Assembly (NCBI RefSeq): GCF_000253115.1
Contig: NC_014145.1
Coordinates: 2,480,001-2,544,000 of the forward strand
From: Thiomonas arsenitoxydans
Lineage (GTDB): Bacteria > Pseudomonadota > Gammaproteobacteria > Burkholderiales > Burkholderiaceae_C
Reading direction: 5' to 3'
Length of the DNA stretch: 64,000 nt
Shown here: piece by piece, positions 48,942 to 58,674 of the stretch
Position numbering within the stretch: the first letter of the stretch is position 1
Layout of the letters: each line of letters starts with the position of its first letter
Program-made: the position numbers and the translations under genes
The notes under the pieces: generated by a model
Told to the model about the DNA's origin: nothing
Seen by the model: only the letters and a program-made list of their open reading frames with translations
Database searches by the model: none

Positions 48942-49843
48942 AGTCGCTGTTCGCCCGTCTGAGCATCGGCCTTGTCTGGCTGCTGCATCTGCTGCCCTAC
49001 CCGCTGCTCGCTGCGCTGGGCACGGCGGTGGGCTGGCTGCTGTGGCCGCTGGCCCGCTCGCGTCGGCGCATCACCCTGCGCAATCTGCAACTGTGTTTTC
49101 CCGACTGGACGGCTGCGCAGCAGCGCGCCGTGGCGCGGCAGCATTTCGTTTTTGTCGCCCGGGCGTTTCTCGAACGCGGCGTGCTCTGGTACGCCAGCCC
49201 GAAGCGCCTGCAGCGCCTGCTGCATCTCGAAGGCCCGGTGGAGGAAGCGCTGAACGGCAGCCGCAACACCCTGCTGCTGGGTTTTCACTTCGAGGGGCTC
49301 GACGCGGGATGGACGGCGCTCAGCTTGGTGGCGCCGCGTCCGGTTTCGGGCATGTACACCCCGCAGAAAAACAAGGTACTCGACGATTGGGTGGTGGCGC
49401 GGCGCAGCCGCTTTCACACCGCCGCCATCGTCTCGCGGCATGACGGCGCGGCGGGCATGTTGCGACAACTCAAAGCCGGGGTGCCGTTCTACACCCTGCC
49501 CGACATGGACTTCGGCCTGCGCAGCTCGCGCTTCATCGACTTTTTCGGCGTTCCCGCAGCCACCCTCGACGTCGCGCCGAGGCTGGCGGCTTCCGCCGAC
49601 GCCCGGGTCTACGCCGTGGTTACCCGCATCCTGCCCGGTGCGCGCGGCTACGCCATCACCGTGCATCCCGCCTGGGGCGATTTTCCCGCGCTGGACGCCC
49701 GGGGCAAGCCCGCCGACATCGACGCCGATCTGCGGCGCATGAACCGTTTCATCGAAGAGCAGGTGCGCACCATGCCCGCGCAATACCATTGGGTGCACAA
49801 GCGCTTCAAGAACCGCCCCGAAGGCGAGCCCTCTCTTTACTGA
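48938..49843 (+). CDS. Lysophospholipid acyltransferase family, second copy
   Basis: This 301-residue protein has an N-terminal hydrophobic segment (LLHLLPYPLLAALGTAVGWL), HFEGLD as its HX4D motif and the sequence LPDMDFGLRSSRFIDFFGVPAATL. It is homologous to the preceding gene but only distantly. The tandem pair probably adds two different secondary acyl chains; which is LpxL- and which LpxM-like is not clear. It is 3 bases upstream of dapF. Confidence 0.84.
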   Translation: MKSLFARLSIGLVWLLHLLPYPLLAALGTAVGWLLWPLARSRRRITLRNLQLCFPDWTAAQQRAVARQHFVFVARAFLERGVLWYASPKRLQRLLHLEGPVEEALNGSRNTLLLGFHFEGLDAGWTALSLVAPRPVSGMYTPQKNKVLDDWVVARRSRFHTAAIVSRHDGAAGMLRQLKAGVPFYTLPDMDFGLRSSRFIDFFGVPAATLDVAPRLAASADARVYAVVTRILPGARGYAITVHPAWGDFPALDARGKPADIDADLRRMNRFIEEQVRTMPAQYHWVHKRFKNRPEGEPSLY

Positions 49844-49846
49844 CCC

Positions 49847-50710
49847 ATGCAAGTCGCGTTCACCAAAATGCACGGCGCCGGAAACGACTTTGTCGTGCTC
49901 GACGCCACCCGCGCCCCGCTGGCCCTCAGCGCGGCGCAACTGCGCCTGCTGGCCGACCGGCACTTTGGCGTGGGCGCTGACCAGATTCTGCTGGTCGAAG
50001 CCGCACCCTCGCCCGAAGTCGATTTCGGCTATCGCATTTTCAACGCCGACGGCGGTGAGGTGGAGCAATGCGGCAATGGCGCGCGTTGCTTCGTCGCCTA
50101 TGTGCACGGCAAGGGGCTCACCGCCAAAAGACGCATTCGGGTGCAGACGCTCTCCGGCCTCATCGAACCCGAGCTGCAGCCCGACGGCCGCGTCACCGTG
50201 GACATGGGCGCGCCGGTTTTCGATCTGCCGCGCGTGCCTTTCGAGGCCCACGGCCTGAGGCCGCGGCAGGTGGATGGCTGGGAGCAATGGCCGCTGGACC
50301 TCGTAGGGGCCACCGCCTGGGTGAGTGTGCTGTCGATGGGCAACCCGCATGCGGTGCAACGGGTGGATGATGTGGACACCGCGCCCGTCCTCAGCCACGG
50401 CCCGCTGATCGAGCATCACCCTCGTTTTCCGCGCCGGGTCAACGCCGGTTTCATGCAGATCGTCGATGCCCAGCACATCCGCCTGCGCGTCTGGGAGCGC
50501 GGCGCGGGCGAAACCCTGGCCTGCGGCACTGGCGCCTGCGCCGCCGTGGTGGCCGGGCTGCGCCACGGCTGGCTGCAAGGCGCGGTGGACGTGCAGACCC
50601 ACGGCGGCGAGCTGACCATTTCATGGGCGGGAGCAGGCCAGCCCGTGCGCATGACCGGCCCCGCCGCTTTTGTTTTTGACGGCACGATCGACCTTCCCGA
50701 TCTGCCCTGA
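49847..50710 (+). CDS. dapF: Diaminopimelate epimerase
   Basis: This 287-residue enzyme has [13 protein letters not shown], the two catalytic Cys in EQCGNGARC and [12 protein letters not shown], and SMGNPHAV. It converts LL- to meso-diaminopimelate for lysine and peptidoglycan. It is followed by a DUF484 gene and xerC, a common order in proteobacteria. Confidence 0.96.
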   Translation: MQVAFTKMHGAGNDFVVLDATRAPLALSAAQLRLLADRHFGVGADQILLVEAAPSPEVDFGYRIFNADGGEVEQCGNGARCFVAYVHGKGLTAKRRIRVQTLSGLIEPELQPDGRVTVDMGAPVFDLPRVPFEAHGLRPRQVDGWEQWPLDLVGATAWVSVLSMGNPHAVQRVDDVDTAPVLSHGPLIEHHPRFPRRVNAGFMQIVDAQHIRLRVWERGAGETLACGTGACAAVVAGLRHGWLQGAVDVQTHGGELTISWAGAGQPVRMTGPAAFVFDGTIDLPDLP

Positions 50711-50723
50711 TGGAGAACACCCG

Positions 50724-51395
50724 ATGGAACTGAGCGAACACGATCTGGCCGCCTACCTGGCCGCCAACCCCGAATTTTTCGAGCGCCACGCCGAACTGCT
50801 CACCACCGTGCAATTGCAGAGCCCGCACGGCAACCGCGCCGTCTCGCTGCAGGAGCGGCAGATGGAAATGCTGCGCGACAAAATGCGCACTCTGGAACAT
50901 CGCCTGGCCGCGATGATGCGCAACGCGGTGGACAACGAAACCCTGGCTGGCAAGCTGCTGTTGTGGGCCCGCGATGTCATGCTGGCGCAACAGGGCGCAC
51001 CGGAGCAATTGCCGCAAACGCTGCAAGACACCCTCAAGTCCGCCTTCGACCTGCCCATGACCGCGCTCAAGCTCTGGCCGGTGCGCGAAGCGTTCGCCGC
51101 GCTCGACTTCGCCACCGGGGTGAGCGAAGACGCCAAGACCTTCGCCGCCAGCCTGGCCGCACCCTTCGTCGGCCCCAACCCCGGCTTCGAGGCCGCGCAC
51201 TGGCTGCCGGACGCGCAAATGGCGCAATCGCTCGCGCTCATTCCGCTGCAAAACCCGCATACCAGCATGTGCATGGGGCTGCTGGTGCTGGCCTCCCCCG
51301 ACAGCCAGCGTTTCACCGCCGATATGGGCACTGACTTCCTCAACCTCATCAGCCAGTTGGCCAGCGCCGCGCTCGTCGGCCTGCTCGCGCACTGA
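50724..51395 (+). CDS. DUF484-family protein
   Basis: This 223-residue protein starts MELSEHDLAAYLAANPEFFE, then has a coiled LQERQMEMLRDKMRTLEHRL segment and a GAF-like C-terminal domain (FVGPNPGFEAAHWLPDAQMAQ). DUF484 genes sit between dapF and xerC in many bacteria. The function is unknown. ATG 50724 is in frame and fits the family start. Confidence 0.88.
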   Translation: MELSEHDLAAYLAANPEFFERHAELLTTVQLQSPHGNRAVSLQERQMEMLRDKMRTLEHRLAAMMRNAVDNETLAGKLLLWARDVMLAQQGAPEQLPQTLQDTLKSAFDLPMTALKLWPVREAFAALDFATGVSEDAKTFAASLAAPFVGPNPGFEAAHWLPDAQMAQSLALIPLQNPHTSMCMGLLVLASPDSQRFTADMGTDFLNLISQLASAALVGLLAH

Positions 51396-51445
51396 GCCCG
51401 CCTGGGCCGTTCTCCGCCCCGCTGTTTGCCCCTCAATTTGCTCAT

Positions 51446-52468
51446 ATGGCCGCGCCCGGCTCACTCCTGCCCTGCAGCCCGCTCAATAGCCCGACCTTGC
51501 GTCAGTTGGCGGCGGACTATCTCGCACACGCGCAAACCGAACGCCGTCTGGCTGAGGGCACGTTGGTCAACTATCGGCGCGATCTCGATGACCTGCTGCA
51601 GCGCGCCGAAGCGCTGGGCGCAGCGCCAATCGAGTCGCTGCACATCCGCCGCTGGGCCGCGCAGCTTCACGCCGGCGGCATGAGCCCGCGCGCCATCGCG
51701 GCGCGGCTATCGGCCTGGCGCAGCTTTTTCCGCTGGATGGGGCGGCTCGGCTTCGTCGCCGCCAATCCGGTGCAGGACGTGCGTGCGCCCAAGGCCGCCA
51801 AGCCGCTGCCCAAGGCACTTTCGGTCGATCAGGCCGTGGCGCTGGCGGCTTACACCCCGCAAGAATCGACGCCCGCATCGCACCCGCACCGACGCCCGCA
51901 CCAAGCCGAACCCTTCGCCACCCGCGGCGCGCGGGTGCATGCCATCGCCGAACTGCTTTATTCCTGCGGGCTGCGCGTCTCCGAGCTCACCGGGCTGGAC
52001 GTGCGCGCCAGCAAGACCGCGCGCGGCTGGATCGACTGGGACGCCGCCGAAGCCACCGTCACCGGCAAGGGCAACAAGCGGCGCAGCGTGCCCATCGGCC
52101 GCCCCGCCCTGCTGGCGCTGCGGCAATGGCTGGAGCAGCGCCCCGCCCTGCTCCGCTGCGATGCCGACGCCGACGCGCAGGTCGCGCTGTTTCTCGGCGC
52201 ACGCGGCGCGCGCCTCACGCCGCAACGAGTCTGGCTGGAGCTGCGCGAGCACGCCCGCGCCGCCGGGCTCGATGCCCGCGTGCATCCGCACATGCTGCGC
52301 CACTCCTTCGCCTCGCATGTGCTGCAGTCCAGCGGCGATTTGCGCGCGGTGCAAGAATTGCTGGGCCATTCCAGCATTGCCACTACACAGGTCTACACCC
52401 GCCTGGACTTCCAACATTTGGCCAAGGTCTACGACGCCGCCCATCCCCGGGCGCGCAAAAAACCCTAA
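51446..52468 (+). CDS. xerC: Tyrosine recombinase XerC
   Basis: This 340-residue recombinase has Arg in CGLRVSEL, Lys in GKGNKRRSVP, HMLRHSFASH, ELLGHSSIATTQVYTRLD with the nucleophile Tyr. It is longer than usual by about 35 residues, mainly from an insertion rich in His, Pro and Arg after AYTPQESTP in the linker. With XerD it resolves chromosome dimers at dif. It precedes rlmI by 9 bases. Confidence 0.93.
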   Translation: MAAPGSLLPCSPLNSPTLRQLAADYLAHAQTERRLAEGTLVNYRRDLDDLLQRAEALGAAPIESLHIRRWAAQLHAGGMSPRAIAARLSAWRSFFRWMGRLGFVAANPVQDVRAPKAAKPLPKALSVDQAVALAAYTPQESTPASHPHRRPHQAEPFATRGARVHAIAELLYSCGLRVSELTGLDVRASKTARGWIDWDAAEATVTGKGNKRRSVPIGRPALLALRQWLEQRPALLRCDADADAQVALFLGARGARLTPQRVWLELREHARAAGLDARVHPHMLRHSFASHVLQSSGDLRAVQELLGHSSIATTQVYTRLDFQHLAKVYDAAHPRARKKP

Positions 52469-52477
52469 GGCCCCTCC

Positions 52478-53659
52478 ATGAAAACCATCCGCCTTCATCC
52501 GGGCAAGGAACGCTCCTTGCTACGCCGCCACCCCTGGGTGTTCGCCAGCTCGATCGCCAAGGGCAGCGCCGACAGCGGAGAAACCGTCCGCGTGGAATCG
52601 CACGATGGCCAGTTTCTCGCCTGGGCCGCGTTCAGCCCCGCTTCGCAAATCCGCTTGCGGGTCTGGAGCTTCGAGGCCACGCAGCGCATCGACGCCCGCT
52701 TTTTCACCGAACAACTGCGCGCGGCCATCGCCCGCCGCCAAGCGCTCGGACTGGATCTCACCGCCTGCCGCCTGGTACACGGCGAGAGCGACGGTCTGCC
52801 CGGCTGCATCGTCGATCGCTACGCCGACATCATGGTGCTGCAAGCGGGCAGCGCGGGGATTGAGCGCTGGAAATCGGTGATCGTCAGCGCCCTGCACGCC
52901 CTCATGCCCGAAACCCGCGTTTACGAACGCTCGGACGCCGCGCTGCGCGAACGCGAAGGCCTGCCCGCGGCCACCGGCTGGCTGCTGGGCGAAGGGCAAA
53001 CGCAGGTCGAGATCCGTGAAAACGGGCTGCGGCTGCAGGTCGATGTCGCCACCGGCCACAAGACCGGCTTCTACCTCGATCAGCGCGACGCCCGCGCCCG
53101 CTTTGCCGACACGTTGCGCGCGCACGGCCTGCAGCGCGTGCTCAACTGCTTCAGCTACACCGGCGGCTTCTCGCTGGCCGCCCTGGCCGGCGGGGCGCAG
53201 CAAGTCACCTCGGTCGATTCCTCCGCGCCCACGCTGGCGCTGGCGGCCGAGCATGTCGCGCTCAATGGCTTCGATCCGGCGCGGGCGCAATTCATCGACG
53301 CCGACGTCAACGCCACTCTGCGCCGCCTGCGCGAAGAAGGCGCGCAGTTCGACGCCATCGTGCTCGATCCGCCCAAATTCGCCGCCAGCCCGCAGCAAGT
53401 CGAACGCGCCGCGCGCGCCTACAAAGACATCAATCGCCTGGCCTTCCATCTGCTGCCGCCGGGCGGCTGGCTGTTCACCTTTTCTTGCTCAGGCGGCGTC
53501 AGTGCCGAGCTGTTCCAGAAAATCGTCGCTGGCGCCGCCCTCGACGCGGGCGCAGACGCTCAGATCGTCGCCCGTACCGGCGCGGGGCTCGACCATCCCT
53601 TGAGCCTGCATTTCCCCGAAGGCGAGTATCTCAAGGGGCTGCTGCTGCGCCGCAGTTGA
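52478..53659 (+). CDS. rlmI: 23S rRNA methyltransferase RlmI-type
   Basis: This 393-residue protein has an N-terminal PUA domain (LHPGKERSLLRRHPWVFASS), a linker and a Rossmann methyltransferase domain with NCFSYTGGFSLAALAGGA and VLDPPKFA. RlmI methylates C1962 of 23S rRNA in E. coli. The gene order xerC-rlmI suggests a shared transcript. The short gap (9 bases) supports this. Confidence 0.92.
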   Translation: MKTIRLHPGKERSLLRRHPWVFASSIAKGSADSGETVRVESHDGQFLAWAAFSPASQIRLRVWSFEATQRIDARFFTEQLRAAIARRQALGLDLTACRLVHGESDGLPGCIVDRYADIMVLQAGSAGIERWKSVIVSALHALMPETRVYERSDAALREREGLPAATGWLLGEGQTQVEIRENGLRLQVDVATGHKTGFYLDQRDARARFADTLRAHGLQRVLNCFSYTGGFSLAALAGGAQQVTSVDSSAPTLALAAEHVALNGFDPARAQFIDADVNATLRRLREEGAQFDAIVLDPPKFAASPQQVERAARAYKDINRLAFHLLPPGGWLFTFSCSGGVSAELFQKIVAGAALDAGADAQIVARTGAGLDHPLSLHFPEGEYLKGLLLRRS

Positions 53660-53727
53660 ACTTCCGGTTGATTTTTCGTTGATCGCCCCGATCTGAATGG
53701 GCGTTGCCTCTTTCAAGGAATCCCACC

Positions 53728-54789
53728 ATGGCCTCCCTCATTCCCGCCACCATCGTCACCGGCTTTCTCGGCAGCGGCAAAACCACCTTGCTCAAGCGCG
53801 TGCTGCACGAAGCGCATGGCTCCAAGATTGCCGTGATCGAAAACGAGTTCGGCGAAGAGAACATCGACAGCGACATCCTGGTGCAGGAAGCGGGCGAGCA
53901 GATCGTGCAGATGTCGAATGGCTGCATCTGCTGCACCATTCGCGACGATCTGCGCGCCACGCTGGCCGATCTGGCCGCCAAGCGCCGCAAGGGCGAGCTG
54001 GTGTTCGACCGCGTGGTCATCGAGACCACCGGCATCGCCGACCCTGGCCCGGTCGCGCAGACCTTTTTCATGGACGACGAGGTCGCCAGCCAGTACATGC
54101 TCGACGCCATCCTCACCCTGGTCGATGCCAAACACGCCAACCAGCAGCTCGACAGTCGGCAGGAAGCGCGCCGCCAGGTGGGTTTCGCCGACCAGATTTT
54201 CATCAGCAAGGCCGATCTGGTCAGCGCCGACGAACTCGCCGCCCTGCAGCACCGGCTCGCCCATATGAATCCGCGCGCCAAGCAAAGCGTGGTGCATTTC
54301 GGCGAGGTGCCGCTGTCGCAGGTGCTCGACCTCAAGGGTTTCAACCTCAACGCCAAGCTCGACATCGACCCCGACTTCCTCAAGGCCGATGATCACGATC
54401 ATCACGACCACGACCATGATCACGACCACCATGACCATGATCACGAGCATGGCGAACACTGCAATCACCCGCACCATCACCACCACGACGATGATGTGAA
54501 ATCCTTCGTTTACCGCGCCGACAAACCCTTCGATCCGGCCAAGCTCGAAGACTTCCTCGGCGCCATCGTGCAGGTCTACGGCCCGCGCATGCTGCGCTAC
54601 AAGGGCGTGCTGAACATGCAGGGCATCGACCGCAAAGTGGTGTTCCAGGGCGTACACCAGCTCATGGGCAGCGATCTCGCCGCGCCCTGGGGGCCGCAAG
54701 AGCAGCGGCAGAGCAAGATGGTGTTTATCGGCATCGATCTGCCGCGCGACATCCTCGAAAAAGGTCTGCAGCAATGCTTGATCGGATGA
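53728..54789 (+). CDS. CobW/COG0523-family GTPase metallochaperone
   Basis: This 353-residue protein has Walker A GFLGSGKTTLLKR, the metal-binding CxCC in SNGCICCTIRDDL, SKADLVSADELA and a His/Asp-rich segment (about residues 225-255; more than fifteen histidines) before the C-terminal CobW domain. This suggests zinc or related metal delivery. No Zur box is obvious upstream. Start at ATG 53728 is after AAGGA. Confidence 0.92.
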   Translation: MASLIPATIVTGFLGSGKTTLLKRVLHEAHGSKIAVIENEFGEENIDSDILVQEAGEQIVQMSNGCICCTIRDDLRATLADLAAKRRKGELVFDRVVIETTGIADPGPVAQTFFMDDEVASQYMLDAILTLVDAKHANQQLDSRQEARRQVGFADQIFISKADLVSADELAALQHRLAHMNPRAKQSVVHFGEVPLSQVLDLKGFNLNAKLDIDPDFLKADDHDHHDHDHDHDHHDHDHEHGEHCNHPHHHHHDDDVKSFVYRADKPFDPAKLEDFLGAIVQVYGPRMLRYKGVLNMQGIDRKVVFQGVHQLMGSDLAAPWGPQEQRQSKMVFIGIDLPRDILEKGLQQCLIG

Positions 54790-55179
54790 TGCATTTGCCT
54801 TGCCACCCGAAATGAATAGAATCGGGCGGTTTTGGCAGTGGCCAGCCCGGGCAGTGGCTAACCTGAATGACAGCTCGCCCGACAAACCGCAGTCATGGTG
54901 GAATTGAGGAGCGGTTGGGTTGCGTTGGGTTGGGTTGCGGTGGGGCTAACCTGCGCCTCGGCACAGCAAAGGCATGATGCCAAGAGTACGGCAAAGAGCG
55001 CGGTCAAGAGGGGTGGAAAGTCGAGGGGTGGAAAGTCCGGGGGCGAGTCCAGCGATGGGCGGCTCCACACGTTCAAATCAGCGCGGTCAGCGCACGACGA
55101 ATTCACCTCGTCCGTGCCCGGCCATGCAGCAAATCAGGCGGCAATGGGCCGTCGGATGGGAAAGTTCGGGAGGATTTTC
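54790..55179 (+). other. Leader of dksA with short tandem repeats
   Basis: This 390-base stretch contains GGGTTGCGTTGGG-type repeats near 54910-54945 and a doubled GAGGGGTGGAAAGTC at about 55011-55040. The frame of dksA remains open to 54895, but the translated sequence is low-complexity and no family member begins there. No RNA gene is recognised. Confidence 0.45.
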
Positions 55180-56010
55180 GTGGTCAAGTCGTCTCAAAAA
55201 GCGGTCGCAGCCCCAGGCAAGAGCAAGCCTGCGGCGGCAGACAAAAAACCCGCAGTCAAACCAGTGGCAGCCAAGACCAAGGTCGAGCCAGCCGTTCAGG
55301 TGGCGCCAGTAGTGCCCGACAAAGTTGTGCCCGCCAAGTCAGCCGCTAAAGCTACAGCGGCGCAAACCGCGCCAGCCGTCTCTGCCGCACCTGCCAAAAA
55401 AGTCACCGCTTCCCCGGCGCTTCGGCGCTCATCCTCGTCTGGCGTGAGTAAACTCCACGCCTCAAAACCCTTGTCGGCGGCCATGGGGTCGCCGGAACCT
55501 ATCCGACTCGACAGAAGTTCCATGAGCAGCACAACCATCGAACCCACCCCCAGAAAATCCGATCCCAAGCATGCCAATGCCTGGAAGCACAAGACTGCCT
55601 CCGAACTGACCGAGCAAGAATTGCTGGCCATGCCCGAGTCGGAATACATGAACGAAGTCCAGCTCGACTACTTCAAGCGTCTGCTCAGCACCATGCGCGA
55701 CGATCTGATCAAGAGCGCGGGCGAAACTACCGAGCATCTGCGCGAAGACACGCTGCTAGTCCCCGACCCGGCCGATCGCGCCACCATTGAAGAAGAGCAC
55801 GCGCTAGAGTTGCGCACCCGCGACCGTGAGCGCAAGCTGTTGAAAAAAATTGACCAGTCGCTGCAGCGTATCGAAAGCGGCGAATATGGCTGGTGCGAAG
55901 AAACGGGCGAGCCCATTGGCATCGGCCGTCTGCTGGCCCGGCCGACGGCCACCCTGTCGCTCGAAGCGCAGCAACGCCGCGAGCTTAAGCAGAAAATGTT
56001 CAACGATTGA
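55180..56010 (+). CDS. dksA: RNA polymerase-binding transcription factor DksA (cysteine-poor type)
   Basis: The C-terminal 150 residues are DksA: coiled-coil tip region SAGETTEHLREDTLLVPDPA (with conserved acidic DPADRA) and the zinc-finger region ESGEYGWCEETGEPIGIGRL. Only one of the four zinc cysteines remains: the second is Thr, the third Ser and the fourth Ala, the pattern of non-zinc DksA. An N-terminal Ala/Lys/Pro-rich tail of about 110 residues precedes it. I chose GTG 55180, 5 bases after GGGAGGA; ATG 55521 is another possible start. DksA with ppGpp adjusts rRNA transcription. Confidence 0.88.
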   Translation: MVKSSQKAVAAPGKSKPAAADKKPAVKPVAAKTKVEPAVQVAPVVPDKVVPAKSAAKATAAQTAPAVSAAPAKKVTASPALRRSSSSGVSKLHASKPLSAAMGSPEPIRLDRSSMSSTTIEPTPRKSDPKHANAWKHKTASELTEQELLAMPESEYMNEVQLDYFKRLLSTMRDDLIKSAGETTEHLREDTLLVPDPADRATIEEEHALELRTRDRERKLLKKIDQSLQRIESGEYGWCEETGEPIGIGRLLARPTATLSLEAQQRRELKQKMFND

Positions 56011-56062
56011 TTGAAGATCTGTCGCCTCCCTGCGGCAGGCGCGATTTGCGGGCATCTCAGGC

Positions 56063-58027
56063 ATGAGCAGTTCTGACTCAGGCGGTTTCTGGAAGCGAGT
56101 GGGTTCTTTTGTCAAGAACCCGACCCGCGACTGGTCGCTAACCGACGAACAGGCCCTTCAAGAGCATGAAAACCTCGCCCGGGTCAAGGCCCGCGAGGAC
56201 CAGAAGCGTCAGGACGATTTCATCCGCAAGCGCGAACTCGACGGCCTGCGCAAGCTACGCAGGCGCGAGGCCACTGATCTGGGCATGGATGACAGCCTGC
56301 AGACCAATGTTCCGGATCTGACGTCCCAGCCCACCCCGGTACACGACCGGGACGAAACCCTGCGAAAAATCAACGAGATCGAAAAATCGATGGCGGGTGA
56401 TCACGCCTCTGCCGCAACCCGCAGTCGCGCGCCGGTCACGCGGCAGATGCCTGCGCCCACGACCCGATCTCTTCCCCAAAGTCTGCCCCCCCAAAGCCAC
56501 CAGCCATCACAGGCCAAACCGCCACTCACCTTCGCGCCCCCATCCCTGACGGCGGGGACGCTATCGCCCGAGTCGCAGACGACTGGAACGATGCACTTCA
56601 AGGTGGATACGGCCTATGCCGATACCACTCTGATCACCAAGCCGGGCGGTCTGACAACGCAACCCGCAACCGGTGTGCCGTCGCAGTCCGGCCCGACCAC
56701 GGCGCCGGGTGAGCCGCCTACGCTGCCGCCTGTTGGCTACGCCCCCACTGTCCCCTTCGTGCCCAGCGCGCCGCCAGCGCAGGTGCGCAAGTCGCAACCG
56801 GCTGCCGTGTCGTTCGACGAGCAGCCTACGCTAGCGGCAGCCACCCGCCTGAGCGCCGACGCCCTACCGCCGCACACCTCGGCGCCCTCGGGCGACAGTT
56901 GGCTGCGATCGAGTAATGACTTCATGCCCAGCGCCTTCTTCGCCGTGGAAGTGCACGAGGCTTTGAGCTCCAATCCCTTGTTCGATCAGGCGGTGATGGA
57001 CTTCGCCAATGGCGATGATGTCGCCGCAGAGTCGGCCTTGCGCGACGCCATTTCCAACTCGCAGGATCTGGATTCGGAGAAAGAGCTCTGGCTGGCGCTG
57101 TTTGACCTATTCCGCGCCTCGGGGCAGATCGACAAGTTCGAAGCCCTGGTGACCGATTTCGTCAGCCGATTCCAGACCTCGGCGCCGATGGCCGAAGACG
57201 GCCTGCCTGCGCCCGCTGCGGCGCCCGCGCCAGCGTCAAACCACTTCAAGCCCTCGCTGGTTTTTTCTGCATCGGTCGATGCCGTCCAAACCGAGCGTTT
57301 GCGCAAGCTGCTGCTCAATGCGCCGTCGGCGCTTGAATTGAGCTTCGAGGAGGTGCGCACCATCACGCCAACCGCCTTGTCCGCACTGGTTGAGTCGCTG
57401 AAAAAGATCAACAGCACCGCCTGCACCGTCACTCTGAACGGCGCGAATACCCTGCTGTCCCTTTGCCAAGTGCAGGCGCCCGCCATGCAGCGCGAGGCCG
57501 ATCCGCAATGGTGGGCCTTGCGTCTGGAGTTGCTGCGCTTGGTCAACCAGCAGGACGATTTCGACGCCATCGCGCTCGACTACTGCGTGACCTACGAAAT
57601 CTCTCCTCCGACCTGGGAAGCCAGCCGCGCCAGAGTCGAACTCGTCGGCGTGGACGGCAACGCGGCGCCTGAGGCATCCACACAGCCAGTTGCGTTTCAG
57701 AACTCGGGGATCAGCCCGAATTCCGTTTTGGGCAATGGCGGCTCGCGCTCGGCACAGTTGCATCTCAGCGGCGAGATTCTCGGCAGTTCAAGCGACTTTC
57801 TGAACCCGCTGGAGCAGGCAGCCAAAACGCATGAACAGATGAGCATTTCCCTGCGTCAGTTGCGCCGTATCGATTTTTCGAGCGCAGGCGCCCTGCTCAA
57901 CTGGGCCATGATGCAACACGATCAGGGCAAGACCCTGCAGTTCACCGGCGTACACCGGCTGATCGCCGGTCTGTTCAGCATCCTCGGCCTGCACGAGCAC
58001 GCCCTCATTCAGCTGCGTCGCGACTGA
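56063..58027 (+). CDS. STAS-domain protein with long disordered N-terminal region
   Basis: This 654-residue protein has a charged N-terminus, a Pro/Thr/Gln-rich low-complexity region (about residues 95-280), then folded parts. One segment ([20 protein letters not shown], then [15 protein letters not shown]) looks helical like a TPR-type repeat. The end, STAS-like, is [39 protein letters not shown]. It lies between dksA and hslV, a place where Burkholderiales often have such a gene. I do not know its function. Confidence 0.65.
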   Translation: MSSSDSGGFWKRVGSFVKNPTRDWSLTDEQALQEHENLARVKAREDQKRQDDFIRKRELDGLRKLRRREATDLGMDDSLQTNVPDLTSQPTPVHDRDETLRKINEIEKSMAGDHASAATRSRAPVTRQMPAPTTRSLPQSLPPQSHQPSQAKPPLTFAPPSLTAGTLSPESQTTGTMHFKVDTAYADTTLITKPGGLTTQPATGVPSQSGPTTAPGEPPTLPPVGYAPTVPFVPSAPPAQVRKSQPAAVSFDEQPTLAAATRLSADALPPHTSAPSGDSWLRSSNDFMPSAFFAVEVHEALSSNPLFDQAVMDFANGDDVAAESALRDAISNSQDLDSEKELWLALFDLFRASGQIDKFEALVTDFVSRFQTSAPMAEDGLPAPAAAPAPASNHFKPSLVFSASVDAVQTERLRKLLLNAPSALELSFEEVRTITPTALSALVESLKKINSTACTVTLNGANTLLSLCQVQAPAMQREADPQWWALRLELLRLVNQQDDFDAIALDYCVTYEISPPTWEASRARVELVGVDGNAAPEASTQPVAFQNSGISPNSVLGNGGSRSAQLHLSGEILGSSSDFLNPLEQAAKTHEQMSISLRQLRRIDFSSAGALLNWAMMQHDQGKTLQFTGVHRLIAGLFSILGLHEHALIQLRRD

Positions 58028-58130
58028 GGTTCTGCTCGGCGCCGTCCGGCTGCGGCAAAGCGGCGCTTGCACTGCCAGGTTGCCACACTGCCGCCTCTTG
58101 AGTTTTCTACTCCCACCCTTACATCCCGGC

Positions 58131-58670
58131 ATGGATCAATATCACGGCACCACCATTCTGAGCGTGCGCCGCGGCGCTACCGTGGCCCTGGGCGGCGACG
58201 GGCAAGTGACGCTTGGCAATATCGTCGTCAAATCCACTGCGCGCAAGGTGCGCAGGCTCTACAACAACCAGATTCTGGCTGGCTTCGCCGGGGGAACGGC
58301 CGATGCCTTTACGCTGTTCGAGCGCTTCGAGGCCAAGCTGGAGAAGCACCAGGGACAGTTGTTGCGCAGCGCGGTCGAACTGGCCAAGGACTGGCGCACC
58401 GACCGCATGCTGCGCCGGCTGGAGGCCATGCTCTCGGTGGCCGATGCCGAGCACTCGCTCATCATCACCGGCAATGGCGATGTGCTCGAACCCGAGTACG
58501 GCATCGTGGCCATCGGCTCGGGCGGAGCGTATGCGCAGTCGGCGGCAAGGGCCCTGCTCGAACACACCGCGCTGAGCCCGCGCGAGATCGTCGCCCAATC
58601 GCTGAAGATTGCGGGCGACATCTGCATCTACACCAACCAGTCGCACACCATCGAAACCCTGGGTGAGTAA
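58131..58670 (+). CDS. hslV: ATP-dependent protease peptidase subunit HslV
   Basis: This 179-residue protein begins [20 protein letters not shown]; after removal of the first few residues the catalytic Thr of TTILSVRR becomes N-terminal. [28 protein letters not shown] and [13 protein letters not shown] are typical. It forms the proteolytic double ring of HslUV. The short propeptide is common in betaproteobacteria. hslU starts 4 bases later. Confidence 0.96.
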   Translation: MDQYHGTTILSVRRGATVALGGDGQVTLGNIVVKSTARKVRRLYNNQILAGFAGGTADAFTLFERFEAKLEKHQGQLLRSAVELAKDWRTDRMLRRLEAMLSVADAEHSLIITGNGDVLEPEYGIVAIGSGGAYAQSAARALLEHTALSPREIVAQSLKIAGDICIYTNQSHTIETLGE

Positions 58671-58674
58671 GACC

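Noticed and set aside
48875-50602. A 575-codon frame antisense to the second acyltransferase and dapF
   Set aside because: Composition is that of a shadow frame; both genes on the plus strand have clear motifs.
53713-54885. A 390-codon frame antisense to the CobW gene
   Set aside because: Val/Ile-rich stretch is only the reverse reading of the His/Asp codons of CobW.
55011-55050. GGAAAGTCCGGG-like sequence in the dksA leader, reminiscent of RNase P RNA
   Set aside because: The neighbouring conserved parts of RNase P RNA (P4 partner strand, CR V) are not found, and the sequence is part of a doubled repeat.
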